Made by a program: the position numbers and the translations under genes. From Thermoplasmata archaeon (GTDB lineage: Archaea; Thermoplasmatota; DTKX01; GCA-020343715): 15,250 nucleotides of DNA. The DNA lies in NCBI GenBank assembly GCA_020343715.1, contig CP070808.1, positions 2,032,241 through 2,047,490 of the forward strand, written 5' to 3'. Below are positions 8,401 through 15,250 of this stretch, piece by piece; position 1 is the first letter of the stretch, and every line of letters starts with the position of its first letter. The notes under the pieces were generated by a model. The model saw nothing but the letters and a program-made list of their open reading frames with translations, was not told the DNA's origin and made no database searches.

Positions 8401-10036
8401 AGATGACCACGTCGTCCAGCTTCACCTCGGGGTCCTTCATCCCGGCCCCCAGGAGCCACACGTTCCCGAAGCCACGGGTCAGATCGGTGGTGACCAGGTC
8501 GTCGAAGCCGTCGCCGTTGATATCGCCTCCCGGGGCCACCGAGGAGCCGAAGTCCCCGGGGGATGTGTCGCCGTAGAGGGTCAGCGCCGGGTCGGAGCTC
8601 ATGCCCGACGCGTCGCCGTAGTGGATCTGGAGGCTGCCGGCGCTGGCCAGGGTGCCGTTGTCGGTGTGGGGCGCGCCGATTATCAGGTCGCCGAGGCCGT
8701 CGGAGTCGGCGTCGCCCAGGTGGGCCACGTCGTAGCCCAGCAGCTGGGTGTCCTCCTCGCCCTTGATCGTCACGTCGGGGGAGGTGGAGGGACCCGAGGA
8801 GCCGCCGTAGAACACGTGCACGGCGCCGGTGTCGTTGGTGGCACCGTCGTTGTAGCCAGGCACGCCGATGACGATGTCGCCGTAGGTGTCGTCGTTGGCG
8901 TCGCCGAGACCGGTGGCGCTAAAGCCCACGACGTCGTTCTGGTTGGTCCCGGTGAAGGTCCACGCGGCGGTGGTGTTCACGCCGCCGGCCTCGCCCAGGT
9001 ACAGGTACGCCTTGCCTATGTCCCACTTGTCTGCGGTGGAGCCGTTGTGGCTGGGGGCGGTGACCAGCACGTCGTCGTAGTCGTCGCCGTTCACGTCGCC
9101 GCAGATGTACACGGTCGCGCCGAACATGTCGCCGTTCTGGGACCCGGTGAGGGTGACGTTGGCGGTGGCGCCAGGCCCGGTGGAGCTGCCGAGGAACACG
9201 TAGGCGCGACCGGGGTTGTTCTGGTTCTGGACGTGGCGTGGAGCGCCCACGACCAGGTCGTCGTAGCCGTCGTTGTTCACGTCGCCGTGGGTGGAGACGG
9301 ACCAGCCGAACATGTCGCCGGTGGAGCCGGCGGACAGGGTGACGTCCGCAGAGGTGCTGGGACGGGCAGCGCCCCAGACGATGTGGACGGTGCCGGTGTC
9401 GGTACCGGTGCTGGTGCCGAAGTTCATCTCGATGGCGCCCCCGACGATGTCGTCACGGTTGTCGCCGTTCAGGTCGCCGCCGTTGGACACGTCCCATCCC
9501 ATGTACTCGTTGGCCGCGGTGCCCGACACGGTGACGGGGTTGTTGAAGGTGATGCCCTGGGCGGTGCCCCAGAGCACGTCCATGCGCCCGTTGCCCGTCT
9601 GGGGCGTCGAGACCAGCATGTCGGCGAAGCCGTCGTTGTTCACGTCCCCGGACACGTCCAGGCCCTGGCCCGTGGAGGGGGTGCCGGCGCCCAGCACGAA
9701 GATGGTGTCGTGCTCCAGCGTCAGGCTGGTGATGTTCAGCTGGGCGGAGGTGGCGGTCAGGTCCGCCAGCACGTCCACGTCGAGGGTGCTTATCTCGTCC
9801 GCCCTCAGGTTCAGCTGCATCTCGTCGACGCCGCCGGAAAAGTAGGTGACCATCCGGGCGCCCTCCACCGGGGTGGTGGCCACCGGCATGAGCATGAGCA
9901 TCGCCCCCACCAGGAGGGCCATCGCGCTCAGCCGCAAGGTGGCGGGCAGGGCCGGATGACTATCGATAGCCTTGGTTGGATGTCTAATGTGGTTCCTCAA
10001 TGTAACACACCCTGGGTCCCGCAATCGCATAGCCAT
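5498..10036 (-). CDS. Integrin-alpha-like surface protein: seven FG-GAP blades, Fn3 array, membrane anchor, acidic tail
   Basis: This 1512-residue protein is predicted to be exported and anchored. A hydrophobic signal segment lies at about residues 35-55. Seven FG-GAP repeats follow (about 125-525), each keeping a D-x-[N/D]-x-D loop such as DVNNDGYDD, DVNGDDYDD or DINGDGFDD, which predicts a complete seven-bladed calcium-binding propeller. Residues 531-608 are a beta-sandwich. Five fibronectin III-like domains come next (about 609-702, 705-795, 801-893, 896-990, 993-1086), then an Ig-like domain (1088-1177) with Cys1113 and Cys1133, and a Big_5/SbsA-type Ig domain (1178-1294). Eleven glycines (1295-1305) lead to one membrane helix (1312-1334). 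The last 178 residues are a cytoplasmic, strongly acidic tail with EEEP repeats. The ATG at 10036 may be too far upstream: one AT-rich box suggests a start near TTG at 10000. Adhesion is the likely role by family analogy; the ligand is unknown. Confidence 0.9.
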   Translation of the reverse strand: MAMRLRDPGCVTLRNHIRHPTKAIDSHPALPATLRLSAMALLVGAMLMLMPVATTPVEGARMVTYFSGGVDEMQLNLRADEISTLDVDVLADLTATSAQLNITSLTLEHDTIFVLGAGTPSTGQGLDVSGDVNNDGFADMLVSTPQTGNGRMDVLWGTAQGITFNNPVTVSGTAANEYMGWDVSNGGDLNGDNRDDIVGGAIEMNFGTSTGTDTGTVHIVWGAARPSTSADVTLSAGSTGDMFGWSVSTHGDVNNDGYDDLVVGAPRHVQNQNNPGRAYVFLGSSTGPGATANVTLTGSQNGDMFGATVYICGDVNGDDYDDVLVTAPSHNGSTADKWDIGKAYLYLGEAGGVNTTAAWTFTGTNQNDVVGFSATGLGDANDDTYGDIVIGVPGYNDGATNDTGAVHVFYGGSSGPSTSPDVTIKGEEDTQLLGYDVAHLGDADSDGLGDLIIGAPHTDNGTLASAGSLQIHYGDASGMSSDPALTLYGDTSPGDFGSSVAPGGDINGDGFDDLVTTDLTRGFGNVWLLGAGMKDPEVKLDDVVIWSYSGVFREEVRIDDFADELNTYIENHRHEADINGMLTIHINVTSIGDCKVKVDALTIIMFVLYQPTGLTATPVPEGSAVKLKWDDHTVKGDDITKMAIEYWNGTGWEEIVKAPKNAKEYTVTGLTDGIEYTFRIRAFDGAVQAFSDPSDTAVATPGDSKAPDKVMNVKVVEDRDIMGLNISWDPSDEDVVNYEVWTNKTGTWEVLANVSAPMTYMNDTDITDGPFYFYRVRAWDEVNLMGELSAIARGRLEDLEGPAIPTNFQVSPVDTGRALLLTWDLNDDDTVAYSIESNKTGVWRELAKVPQGTSEYTDSMNLEDGMTYWYRLAARDEVDNPSNYTERMSGVPVDATPPMAPVNLQATPRPMGETIRLTWELNTDDTEHYNVYMFDTGTSDWTLVSQVLAIYDQVEVVSLINGETYRFRLKAEDGSGHESDWSNEVTGVPTDTFPPAIPQGIDFELDPDGGAVNITWDANDDDTTSYRVFKWDGSQWVQIAEVGMEETWYYVSGLNNNEPFAFVVRAVDEAGNESPNSARVDVIPKDTTPPPSPQFVDLPQVVADKDLTITGFCQPGASITLVINLLREDPVVCDDEGAFTITVRLKNGPNEISADAVDDSGITTSSPRWTVRVDTVAPEVSRTDPTDGTRDVTRTNLTYEVFFSEDVETTSIKSIVRKGRWDTAEMLLALGDADNIVPRLTEYDRVRYRATFEIDDVLDGDNAYTVLIYDVTDVAGNPMDPLLNGHTFQVWTVEGGGGGGGGGGGDDDGLGSLGLIIAAVVIIALVVLVAFILVSRSGTTEEIEVDRSVIEAPSFDDEPAPMRPDIATMYEEAYDERGEEDEKHHEVEGGLGDWLAEQEKASQEADVEAKRLMEEMQSSDAPTLDETGPIEEVPPDMLPESEYTAAYHMDSPEPETDAEEPEAEDEPEEEPEEEPEEEPEGEPEDEDDDDAGSILDELEAELEADLEDKKED
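5579..5638 (-). repeat. 12-bp tandem repeat coding acidic E-E-E-P units
   Basis: Proline recurs every four residues at 1467, 1471, 1475, 1479 and 1483 of the surface protein, separated by Glu, Gly or Asp. The DNA period is 12 bp (variants of CTCCTCGGGCTC on the plus strand). Synonymous changes between copies (TCC/TCT, GGG/AGG) show the repeat is not newly expanded. It codes part of the disordered acidic cytoplasmic tail. Confidence 0.8.
6122..6154 (-). repeat. Poly-glycine codon tract before the membrane helix
   Basis: Eleven consecutive glycine codons (GGC, GGT and GGA mixed) encode residues 1295-1305 of the surface protein, followed by DDD and then the membrane helix. On the plus strand it appears as a CCG-rich trinucleotide tract. 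It most likely works as a flexible hinge between the ectodomain and the membrane anchor. Confidence 0.85.
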
Positions 10037-10066
10037 TGCTCTTAAAAAACGTTTCCATTTTCATAT

Positions 10067-10078
10067 GGCCAGCTGGCC
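10067..10078. promoter_or_regulatory. 12-bp perfect palindrome, candidate operator
   Basis: GGCCAGCTGGCC is a perfect palindrome placed directly beside the AT-rich promoter block of the divergent region. A dimeric regulator binding here could affect either gene. In GC-rich DNA a 12-bp palindrome can occur by chance, and no regulator gene is nearby, so this is only a candidate. Confidence 0.3.
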
Positions 10079-10201
10079 GGGGGGCCAGGACGACCTGATT
10101 CGGCCCCGTTAGAGGAGTATTCGACACGAAGGGGTCCCCGGGGTGTAGAAAGCTTCATTAGGAGGACGCCCGATTGGGAGAGCCGCACCATGGCACGAGC
10201 C

Positions 10202-10208
10202 AGGAGGT
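10202..10208 (+). promoter_or_regulatory. Shine-Dalgarno site of pdxS
   Basis: AGGAGGT lies 6 nt upstream of the ATG at 10215. It is a full match to the anti-Shine-Dalgarno core and settles the start over the out-of-frame ATG at 10190. It shows that this organism uses leadered, SD-led initiation alongside leaderless transcripts. Confidence 0.85.
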
Positions 10209-10214
10209 TCTCGC

Positions 10215-11123
10215 ATGCCCCTCGACCTGGACCTTACGCAACTCAAACACGGCACCACCCTTCTCAAGCGCGGATTCGCGAAGATGCAGAAGGGCGGTGT
10301 GATCATGGACGTCACGAACGCAGAGCAGGCCGGCATCGCCGAGGAGGCGGGTGCCGTAGCCGTGATGGCCCTGGAGCGGGTCCCAGCGGACATCCGCGCC
10401 CAGGGCGGCGTGGCCCGCATGGCCGACCCCAACAAGATCTCAGAGATAATCGAGGCGGTCACCATCCCCGTGATGGCCAAGTGCCGCATCGGTCACTTCG
10501 CCGAGGCCCAGGTCCTGCAGCACCTGGGCGTCGACATGATCGACGAGTCCGAGGTCCTCACCCCCGCCGACCCGTTCAACCACGTGGACAAGTCGCACTT
10601 CCAGGTGCCCTTCGTGTGCGGCGCCACCAACCTGGGAGAGGCGGCCCGCCGCATCGGTGAGGGCGCGGCCATGATCCGGACCAAGGGCGAGGCCGGGACC
10701 GGCAACGTCATCGAGGCCGTCCGTCACTTCCGGGTCATCGACGACGTCGTCAGGTCCCTCAAGGACGCGGACGACCACCTCATCCTCACCACCGCCGAGG
10801 AGCTCCGTGCCCCCTTCGACGTGGTCAAGGAGATCGCCCAGCTCCAGCGGCTGCCCGTGGTGAACTTCGCAGCGGGCGGACTCGCCACCCCCGCCGACGC
10901 CGCCATGATGATGCAGCTGGGAGTGGACGGTGTGTTCGTGGGCTCGGGCATCTTCAAGTCCGCGGACCCCGAGCCGAGGGCCAGGGCCATCGTCGAGGCG
11001 GTGACCCACTTCGACGACCCCCAGGTGATCGCCGACGTGTCCCGGGGCCTGGGAGACGCGATGCCCGGCATCGAGATCTCCGCCATCCCGGAGAACGAGC
11101 GGCTCCAGGAGCGGGGCTGGTAG
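10215..11123 (+). CDS. pdxS: Pyridoxal 5'-phosphate synthase lyase subunit PdxS
   Basis: PdxS condenses ribose 5-phosphate (or ribulose 5-phosphate), glyceraldehyde 3-phosphate and ammonia into pyridoxal 5'-phosphate in the DXP-independent vitamin B6 pathway. The 302-residue length and start match the family ([21 protein letters not shown] near the N-terminus). Family catalytic residues are present: Asp32 in GGVIMDV, Lys89 in [10 protein letters not shown] (the sugar Schiff-base lysine, Lys81 in Bacillus subtilis) and Lys157 in RTKGEAGTG (second lysine, Lys149). The phosphate-binding elements GGLATP (221-226) and GSGIFKS (243-249) are intact. It normally forms a dodecamer fed with ammonia by the glutaminase PdxT. 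No pdxT is next to it: the upstream gene is divergent and the downstream gene is convergent, so PdxT must be encoded elsewhere or ammonia used directly. It is cytoplasmic. Confidence 0.98.
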   Translation: MPLDLDLTQLKHGTTLLKRGFAKMQKGGVIMDVTNAEQAGIAEEAGAVAVMALERVPADIRAQGGVARMADPNKISEIIEAVTIPVMAKCRIGHFAEAQVLQHLGVDMIDESEVLTPADPFNHVDKSHFQVPFVCGATNLGEAARRIGEGAAMIRTKGEAGTGNVIEAVRHFRVIDDVVRSLKDADDHLILTTAEELRAPFDVVKEIAQLQRLPVVNFAAGGLATPADAAMMMQLGVDGVFVGSGIFKSADPEPRARAIVEAVTHFDDPQVIADVSRGLGDAMPGIEISAIPENERLQERGW

Positions 11124-11162
11124 TCTTAGAGGCTTGGTAATCCTGGGGACGCGACGCCCCGA
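11124..11162. other. Convergent intergenic gap
   Basis: Only 39 bp separate the pdxS stop from the stop of the convergent surface-protein gene. GGGG (11145-11148) and CCCC (11157-11160) could form a short 4-bp stem with an 8-nt loop, but there is no T-tract in either direction. No convincing terminator is visible, so the two transcripts may overlap. Confidence 0.4.
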
Positions 11163-14100
11163 CTACATCCTGCCCACCGTGAAGGCCGCTACGTCGGCCT
11201 CCTCCTCCGAATCCCCCTCATCGTCCGACGAGTCCATGGCGTACGCGGGACGGGGCTCCTCGGGCTCCTCCTCGTACTCCTCATCGTCCTCGTACTCCCC
11301 CTCTTCCTCGTAATCCTCGTCGTCCTCGTACTCCTCCTCTTCCTCGTACTCCTCGTCGTCCTCGAGCTCGTCGCCCTCCTCGACGACATCAACGGCCTCC
11401 TCCTCACCGCCGCGGGATGAGACGGCCGCCAGCACGATGATCAGCAGCACGACCACGATGAAGATCCAGAAGAAGGGGTTCTCCCATATCTGGTCCTCCT
11501 CCACCGAGGAGACCTTCATGGGCTTGACCCACTCGTTGTTGGTGTAGTCCAGCTCCCAGATGGTGCCCTCCTCGTCCTCGGGGTTGACCACGATGCGGAC
11601 GTTGACGTTCCCCGCCTCCAGGGGCAGCCACTCGATCTGCACCTCTGAGGAGCTGGCGGCCACCACGGTGCCCACCGTCTTCTTCTCCTTGTCGTCGCCC
11701 AGGTAGGCGAACACCGCCACCCCCGACGCGTCGTCGGGGCCCAGGTTGATGACGTTGACGGTGAACACGACCCGCTTGCCCACCACTGGGGCGTTGGTGC
11801 TGGTGCTCACCTCCAGGGTCAGGTCCAGTATCCCCTCGAGCTCCAGGTTCAACATGGTGTTGTTGAAGGCGGTGGCCTCCGAGAGGGAGCCCACCTTCAC
11901 GGTGATCTGCATGTTGCGACCGGGGTCGTCAGCGAACTCGGTGGGGATGTCCAGCTCCATGACCACTGCCTCGGTGGCGCCCGGTGCGAGCACCACCTCG
12001 TTGACCGCGGCGGCGCCCACCTTGAACCGGTAGGCCCATCCCTGCCCCAGGCCGAACACCGAGAAGACGTAGGTGTCCTCCACGTTGCCCAGGTTTCCGA
12101 TCTGCAGCTGCCACCACACGGTGTCCCCGGGCTTGCCCTGGGTCGAGGGTTGGCCGACGGTCAGGGACACGCCGAACCTCCTCTCCTCCACCGTCTCGGT
12201 CAGATGGGCGTTGGCCACGATCGTGTCGTTGGTGCGAGACACGCCCGTTATTGCGATGACGTACTCCCCCGACTGGACGTAGGTGGGCACGTCCAGGGTC
12301 ACCCGGACCACCACCTGCCCGAAGGCGGGCAGGGGCACCACGGGCACGTCGAAGGTCACGTTCCAGGTGATGAAGTTGTTGTCGTACGATAGGTCCACCG
12401 TGTCGGCCACGTTCCCCAGGTTGGCCACCGACAGGTTGTGCATCCTCCTCTCGCCCGGGTGGGCATCGTCGGGGGGCGAGTCGATGAGGGTGATGGTGAA
12501 GCCCAGGGTGGCCTGTACTGTGGCCGTCACGTTCAGCTCCCCCAGGGCGAGGGGGTCCTCCCTGGGCACCGCCTGCAGGTTGAACACCATCTCCGAGTCG
12601 CCCTCGGCGTCGATGGGGACGGTGAACGCCAGCACCAGGTCCACCTCCTCGCCCAGGACCAGGTCCACGACGCCCACGGGGGTGCCGTTGTGGTACCGCA
12701 GCCGCGGAGACCAACCGTCGGCTACCACGGAGAGGTCCACGGTGGCGTTCCTGGTCCCCACGGACTTGAGGGTCACGTTGATGGAGGCCTCCTCGCCGTT
12801 GTCCACGTCCACCTGGTCCGATTCCACCTCGAGGGCCACGTCGTAGTGGACTCCCTCGCTGAGGACCAGGTCCAGGGTCCGGGAGACGTCCTCGGAGTAC
12901 ACCAGGATCGTCTCCTCTGCGTGGTCCCGGCCGTCGGTGGCGTTCACCGTGACATCGTCCCCGTCCGAGAACCTGTTGTCTGCCAGGCTTGCGCTGTACA
13001 CGCCCGCGCCGTCGGCGGTGACGGTGAAGCTGTAGCCCGTGGACGCCACGGTCACCCGGACCATCGCCTCGGCGGCGGGGGTGACGCCGTCGGATAGGAA
13101 CACCGTGCCCGTGATCTCGAACGAGCCCACGGGCGTGCGGGACTTGACCGATACCTGGCCGTTGGCCACGTTGTTGGTCCTGTCGGCGTCCGAGATGACC
13201 TCGAAGGGGTCTGCCACCACCTGCACCGAGTGCACGCCCAGGCTGGTGAAGGTGTGCTCGTACGGCACCTCCGTCACGCCCTCGGCGGGCACGTCCTGGA
13301 CGGCTACGTCGTGTGGGGTGCCGTCCACCGAGAACCGCACCCGAAGGTTGCTGATGTCGGTGTTGCTCCTGAGGTTCTTGACGCGGGCCACCAGGGTCGA
13401 GGCCTCGTCCACGACGAGGCGGGTGCTGGAGCCGTCCACCTCGGACCCGTCGGCACGGAGGTACTTGATACCCAGCACCGCGATGTCTGGGATGACCACG
13501 GAGGTGACGGAGCGGGCGTCGTCGTACCTGGAGGGGTCCGCCAGGGACTCCACCTTGAGGAAGACGGTGTAGCTGGCGCCCTCCGTGGCCTCGTAGGGGG
13601 CCGAGACCGACAGGGATATCTCCCGGGAGCCCTCGGGCGCCAGGCCGTTGATCTGGTTGGGGAACACGTTCACGCCCCAGCTGGCGTCGGGGTTTGGCTC
13701 GATGGCCTCCACCGTGTAGCTGTCCACGGAGTTGCCTATGTTGGTCGCGTTGAACTTGTACACGATGGCGTCGCCCGGGGCCACGCTGCCCCGGGTGTCG
13801 GCGGGGCTCAGGTAGATGCCGTGGGTGCCCCGCACGATGGTGGTCAGCACCACCGAGTCGTTGTTGCGGGTCTCGTTCTGGGAGGTGGCGGTGACCGTTA
13901 TCGGGAAGGGACCCGCCTGGGCGGCGGCGTCCACCTTGACCTCCACGTCCACCGTCGTCGCGTCGGACGGGGAGCCGGCGGGGCCCAGCAGGAAGTTGGA
14001 TGGCGTGGCGGTGACGGTCCATCCCATGGGGGCGGCGGAGGTGGTGATGCGGATGCGGTTGGCGAACTGGCCAACGTTGGTCGCCTCGCAGAAGAAGTGC

Positions 14101-15250
14101 CAAGTGGTGCCCGGGTTGACGAAGGTCTCGTTGTTCGGGCAGTCCAGGGCCACTCCGAAGCGGGAGATTATGGTCACGTCCTTGGTGGCCTTGTTGTTGT
14201 CCTTCCGGAGCTCCTGGATCTCGTCCAATGGGTCCACGATGACCGTCAGGGTGTGGTCCACCCTGCCGTAGAAGGCGTGGGAGACCCGGGCCGAGTACGA
14301 GGAGCCGGAGACTATGGTGTCGATGGTGGCGTTGCCCGCCAGGACGTCACCGTCCCACACCGATACCAGCACGTCCTCGGCGTCGGTGTTGCCCAGGTTG
14401 TGCACCAGCACGTCGATGCCCACGTTCTCCCCCTCCTCGGGGGTGGGGTCGGTGAGGGTGATGTCCGATCCGGTGATCTCCAGGTCGGGGAGCAGGAAGG
14501 AGACGGCCTGGGTGTTGACCACCACCTCGGGGAAGCCGTCCAGGTCCAGGTCGCCCACGGCGGGCGAGGTGGTGACCAGCGACGCGGGGTAGCCCCGGGT
14601 GGTGAGGTCCCATAGGACCGTCCCGTTCTTTCCCGACAGGGCGTTCATGCGCCCGTTGTACTGTACAAGGAGGACGTCGAGGACGTCGTCCTCGTCGGCG
14701 TCCATGAGCACGGGCGAGGATATCGCCCACTCGGTGTCGATGCCGACGGTCTCGTCTATGTCCTGGCCCCAGCCGCGGTCGCCGTTGATGCCCTTGAAGA
14801 CCGAGACGTTGGTGTAGATGCGGGTGGACAGGGGGGCGATGAAGGGCTTCCACGATGCCACCACCACGTCCAACGTACCGTCGCCCTCCAGGTCGGCGAC
14901 GACGGGGGTGGCGTGGGCCACGTGGTTCAGGTCCGAGGAGCCGCCTAGGCTCTTGTTGTACGCCACCGAGCCCCAGGACAGGTCCCCGTCCTCGAACACT
15001 ATGATGCGGCCCGTGGTGTCCTCGTAGGGCTGCAGGATGATCAGCTCGTCGCCATCGTCGTCACCGTCCAGGTCCGCCACGACGGGGGAGGGGAAGAAGG
15101 GTGCGGCGGGTAGGATGGTCCCCGTCAGCGTGGTCAGCTCCATCGTGACCCGCTTGATGAGGGCACCGTTGCCCCCTCGCAGGGTGTACACGTGAAGCTG
15201 GTCGGGGGCGGGGGTGGCGTTGAGGGCCGTGGCGATCACGTTCCTGTTCG
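11163..15250 (-). CDS. Giant surface protein, N-terminus off the window: propeller repeats, CARDB/NEW3-type array, anchor, acidic tail
   Basis: The frame is open through the right edge, so the GTG at 15239 is internal and the true start with its signal peptide is missing. Residues below count from 15239. Four VCBS/FG-GAP-like repeats (about 50-250; PVVADLDGD, PVVADLEGD, PVLMDADED, PAVGDLDLD) form the visible end of a propeller. A CARDB-like domain follows (251-357), then two NEW3-type sandwiches (358-470 with Cys367 and Cys384; 471-582), a second CARDB (583-699) with the D-x-x-x-x-V-x-x-x-x-E-D/N-N-type ending, and a carboxypeptidase-regulatory-like domain (703-795). Three more NEW3-type sandwiches come next (798-908, 909-1017, 1018-1131), then a last CARDB (1135-1245). 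One membrane helix spans about 1256-1274. The final 84 residues are an acidic cytoplasmic tail with tyrosine-spaced repeats. An envelope or adhesion role is inferred; the ligand is unknown. Confidence 0.88.
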   Translation of the reverse strand, partial: NRNVIATALNATPAPDQLHVYTLRGGNGALIKRVTMELTTLTGTILPAAPFFPSPVVADLDGDDDGDELIILQPYEDTTGRIIVFEDGDLSWGSVAYNKSLGGSSDLNHVAHATPVVADLEGDGTLDVVVASWKPFIAPLSTRIYTNVSVFKGINGDRGWGQDIDETVGIDTEWAISSPVLMDADEDDVLDVLLVQYNGRMNALSGKNGTVLWDLTTRGYPASLVTTSPAVGDLDLDGFPEVVVNTQAVSFLLPDLEITGSDITLTDPTPEEGENVGIDVLVHNLGNTDAEDVLVSVWDGDVLAGNATIDTIVSGSSYSARVSHAFYGRVDHTLTVIVDPLDEIQELRKDNNKATKDVTIISRFGVALDCPNNETFVNPGTTWHFFCEATNVGQFANRIRITTSAAPMGWTVTATPSNFLLGPAGSPSDATTVDVEVKVDAAAQAGPFPITVTATSQNETRNNDSVVLTTIVRGTHGIYLSPADTRGSVAPGDAIVYKFNATNIGNSVDSYTVEAIEPNPDASWGVNVFPNQINGLAPEGSREISLSVSAPYEATEGASYTVFLKVESLADPSRYDDARSVTSVVIPDIAVLGIKYLRADGSEVDGSSTRLVVDEASTLVARVKNLRSNTDISNLRVRFSVDGTPHDVAVQDVPAEGVTEVPYEHTFTSLGVHSVQVVADPFEVISDADRTNNVANGQVSVKSRTPVGSFEITGTVFLSDGVTPAAEAMVRVTVASTGYSFTVTADGAGVYSASLADNRFSDGDDVTVNATDGRDHAEETILVYSEDVSRTLDLVLSEGVHYDVALEVESDQVDVDNGEEASINVTLKSVGTRNATVDLSVVADGWSPRLRYHNGTPVGVVDLVLGEEVDLVLAFTVPIDAEGDSEMVFNLQAVPREDPLALGELNVTATVQATLGFTITLIDSPPDDAHPGERRMHNLSVANLGNVADTVDLSYDNNFITWNVTFDVPVVPLPAFGQVVVRVTLDVPTYVQSGEYVIAITGVSRTNDTIVANAHLTETVEERRFGVSLTVGQPSTQGKPGDTVWWQLQIGNLGNVEDTYVFSVFGLGQGWAYRFKVGAAAVNEVVLAPGATEAVVMELDIPTEFADDPGRNMQITVKVGSLSEATAFNNTMLNLELEGILDLTLEVSTSTNAPVVGKRVVFTVNVINLGPDDASGVAVFAYLGDDKEKKTVGTVVAASSSEVQIEWLPLEAGNVNVRIVVNPEDEEGTIWELDYTNNEWVKPMKVSSVEEDQIWENPFFWIFIVVVLLIIVLAAVSSRGGEEEAVDVVEEGDELEDDEEYEEEEEYEDDEDYEEEGEYEDDEEYEEEPEEPRPAYAMDSSDDEGDSEEEADVAAFTVGRM
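11269..11370 (-). repeat. 18-bp tandem repeat coding a tyrosine-spaced acidic tail
   Basis: The plus-strand unit TCCTCGTACTCC plus six variable bases recurs at 11269, 11287, 11305, 11323, 11341 and 11359, an exact 18-bp spacing. The units at 11305 and 11359 carry changes (TAATCC and GAGCTCG). In the protein this gives one Tyr every six residues, alternating E-Y-E-D-D and E-Y-E-E-E forms, so the higher-order period is 36 bp. The repeat lies in the cytoplasmic tail just after the membrane helix. Confidence 0.9.

Larger units (their letters stand above)
10037..10214. promoter_or_regulatory. Divergent intergenic region between the integrin-like gene and pdxS
   Basis: This 178-bp gap must hold promoters for both directions. 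The AT-rich block 10041-10066 offers two minus-strand TATA candidates. One, ATATGAAAA near 10063, is about 27 bp from the ATG at 10036 and fits a leaderless start there. The other, TTTTTTAAG near 10045, would place transcription start inside the annotated gene, about 20 nt before a TTG at 10000. For pdxS the same block, or the weaker GAAAGCTTCATTA at 10148-10160, could serve; the latter would give a leader of about 35 nt. The leader area also contains GGGGCC (10081-10086) and GGCCCC (10102-10107), a possible 6-bp hairpin. No riboswitch was recognised. Confidence 0.5.

Noticed and set aside
8500..9680. Recurring short GTCGCCGTT/CACGTCGCC strings, CRISPR-like at first glance
   Set aside because: They fall in register with the FG-GAP calcium loops, have irregular spacing and diverge in sequence, so they are coding repeats and not an array.
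7106..10045. A plus-strand open frame of 979 codons antisense to the integrin-like gene
   Set aside because: Same cause: the FG-GAP and Fn3 motifs are on the minus strand, and the antisense product shows only repetitive Gly/Val/His composition.
10190..10660. Plus-strand open frame starting at the ATG at 10190
   Set aside because: It is out of frame with PdxS, lacks domain similarity, and the strong Shine-Dalgarno site at 10202-10208 serves the ATG at 10215.
11145..11160. GGGG/CCCC stem between the convergent genes as a terminator
   Set aside because: Only four base pairs with an 8-nt loop and no T-tract in either direction.
15237..15239. GTG as the start of the right-hand surface protein
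   Set aside because: The frame stays open upstream to the edge of the window, and the first residues already read as the inside of a propeller repeat with no signal peptide.

Overview
This GC-rich 15.25-kb window most likely comes from an archaeon, probably of the Thermoplasmatota (Euryarchaeota) or a relative. The evidence is an archaeal-type TATA box at the right distance for a leaderless start, strong GC-ending codon preference, PdxS-type vitamin B6 synthesis, and several very large secreted multidomain proteins (beta-helix, FG-GAP, fibronectin III, CARDB, NEW3-like) anchored by one C-terminal membrane helix. The lineage is inferred; no rRNA or other marker gene is present.

Layout. Four genes lie in a row on the minus strand, read from right to left: a 1512-residue integrin-alpha-like surface protein (5498-10036), a cytoplasmic isoaspartyl peptidase/L-asparaginase (4488-5441), a 1144-residue beta-helix plus Ig-like surface protein (987-4421), and a second beta-helix paralogue (1-990) that overlaps it by 4 nt and runs off the left edge. 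A 178-bp divergent intergenic region (10037-10214) separates this block from pdxS (10215-11123) on the plus strand. pdxS converges on a fourth giant surface protein (11163-15250, minus), whose N-terminus is beyond the right edge.

The common theme is the cell surface. Three genes are type I membrane proteins or look like them, and the fourth (left edge) has a signal peptide and beta-helix start but its C-terminus is not seen. The two propeller/beta-sandwich proteins end in long, acidic, repetitive cytoplasmic tails that share a short AYxMDS motif. The beta-helix protein that is complete has only a short basic tail. The two beta-helix proteins share their mature N-terminus. Adhesion, cell-envelope structure or polysaccharide binding are plausible roles, but no ligand can be read from the sequence. 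The two metabolic genes have no visible functional link to the surface proteins.

No tRNA, rRNA, CRISPR array, transposase or prophage gene was recognised. I did not find a clearly new multi-gene system. The most notable signals are the shared tail motif, the 18-bp tandem repeat coding a tyrosine-spaced acidic tail, the translationally coupled beta-helix pair, and the seven-bladed integrin-like architecture.
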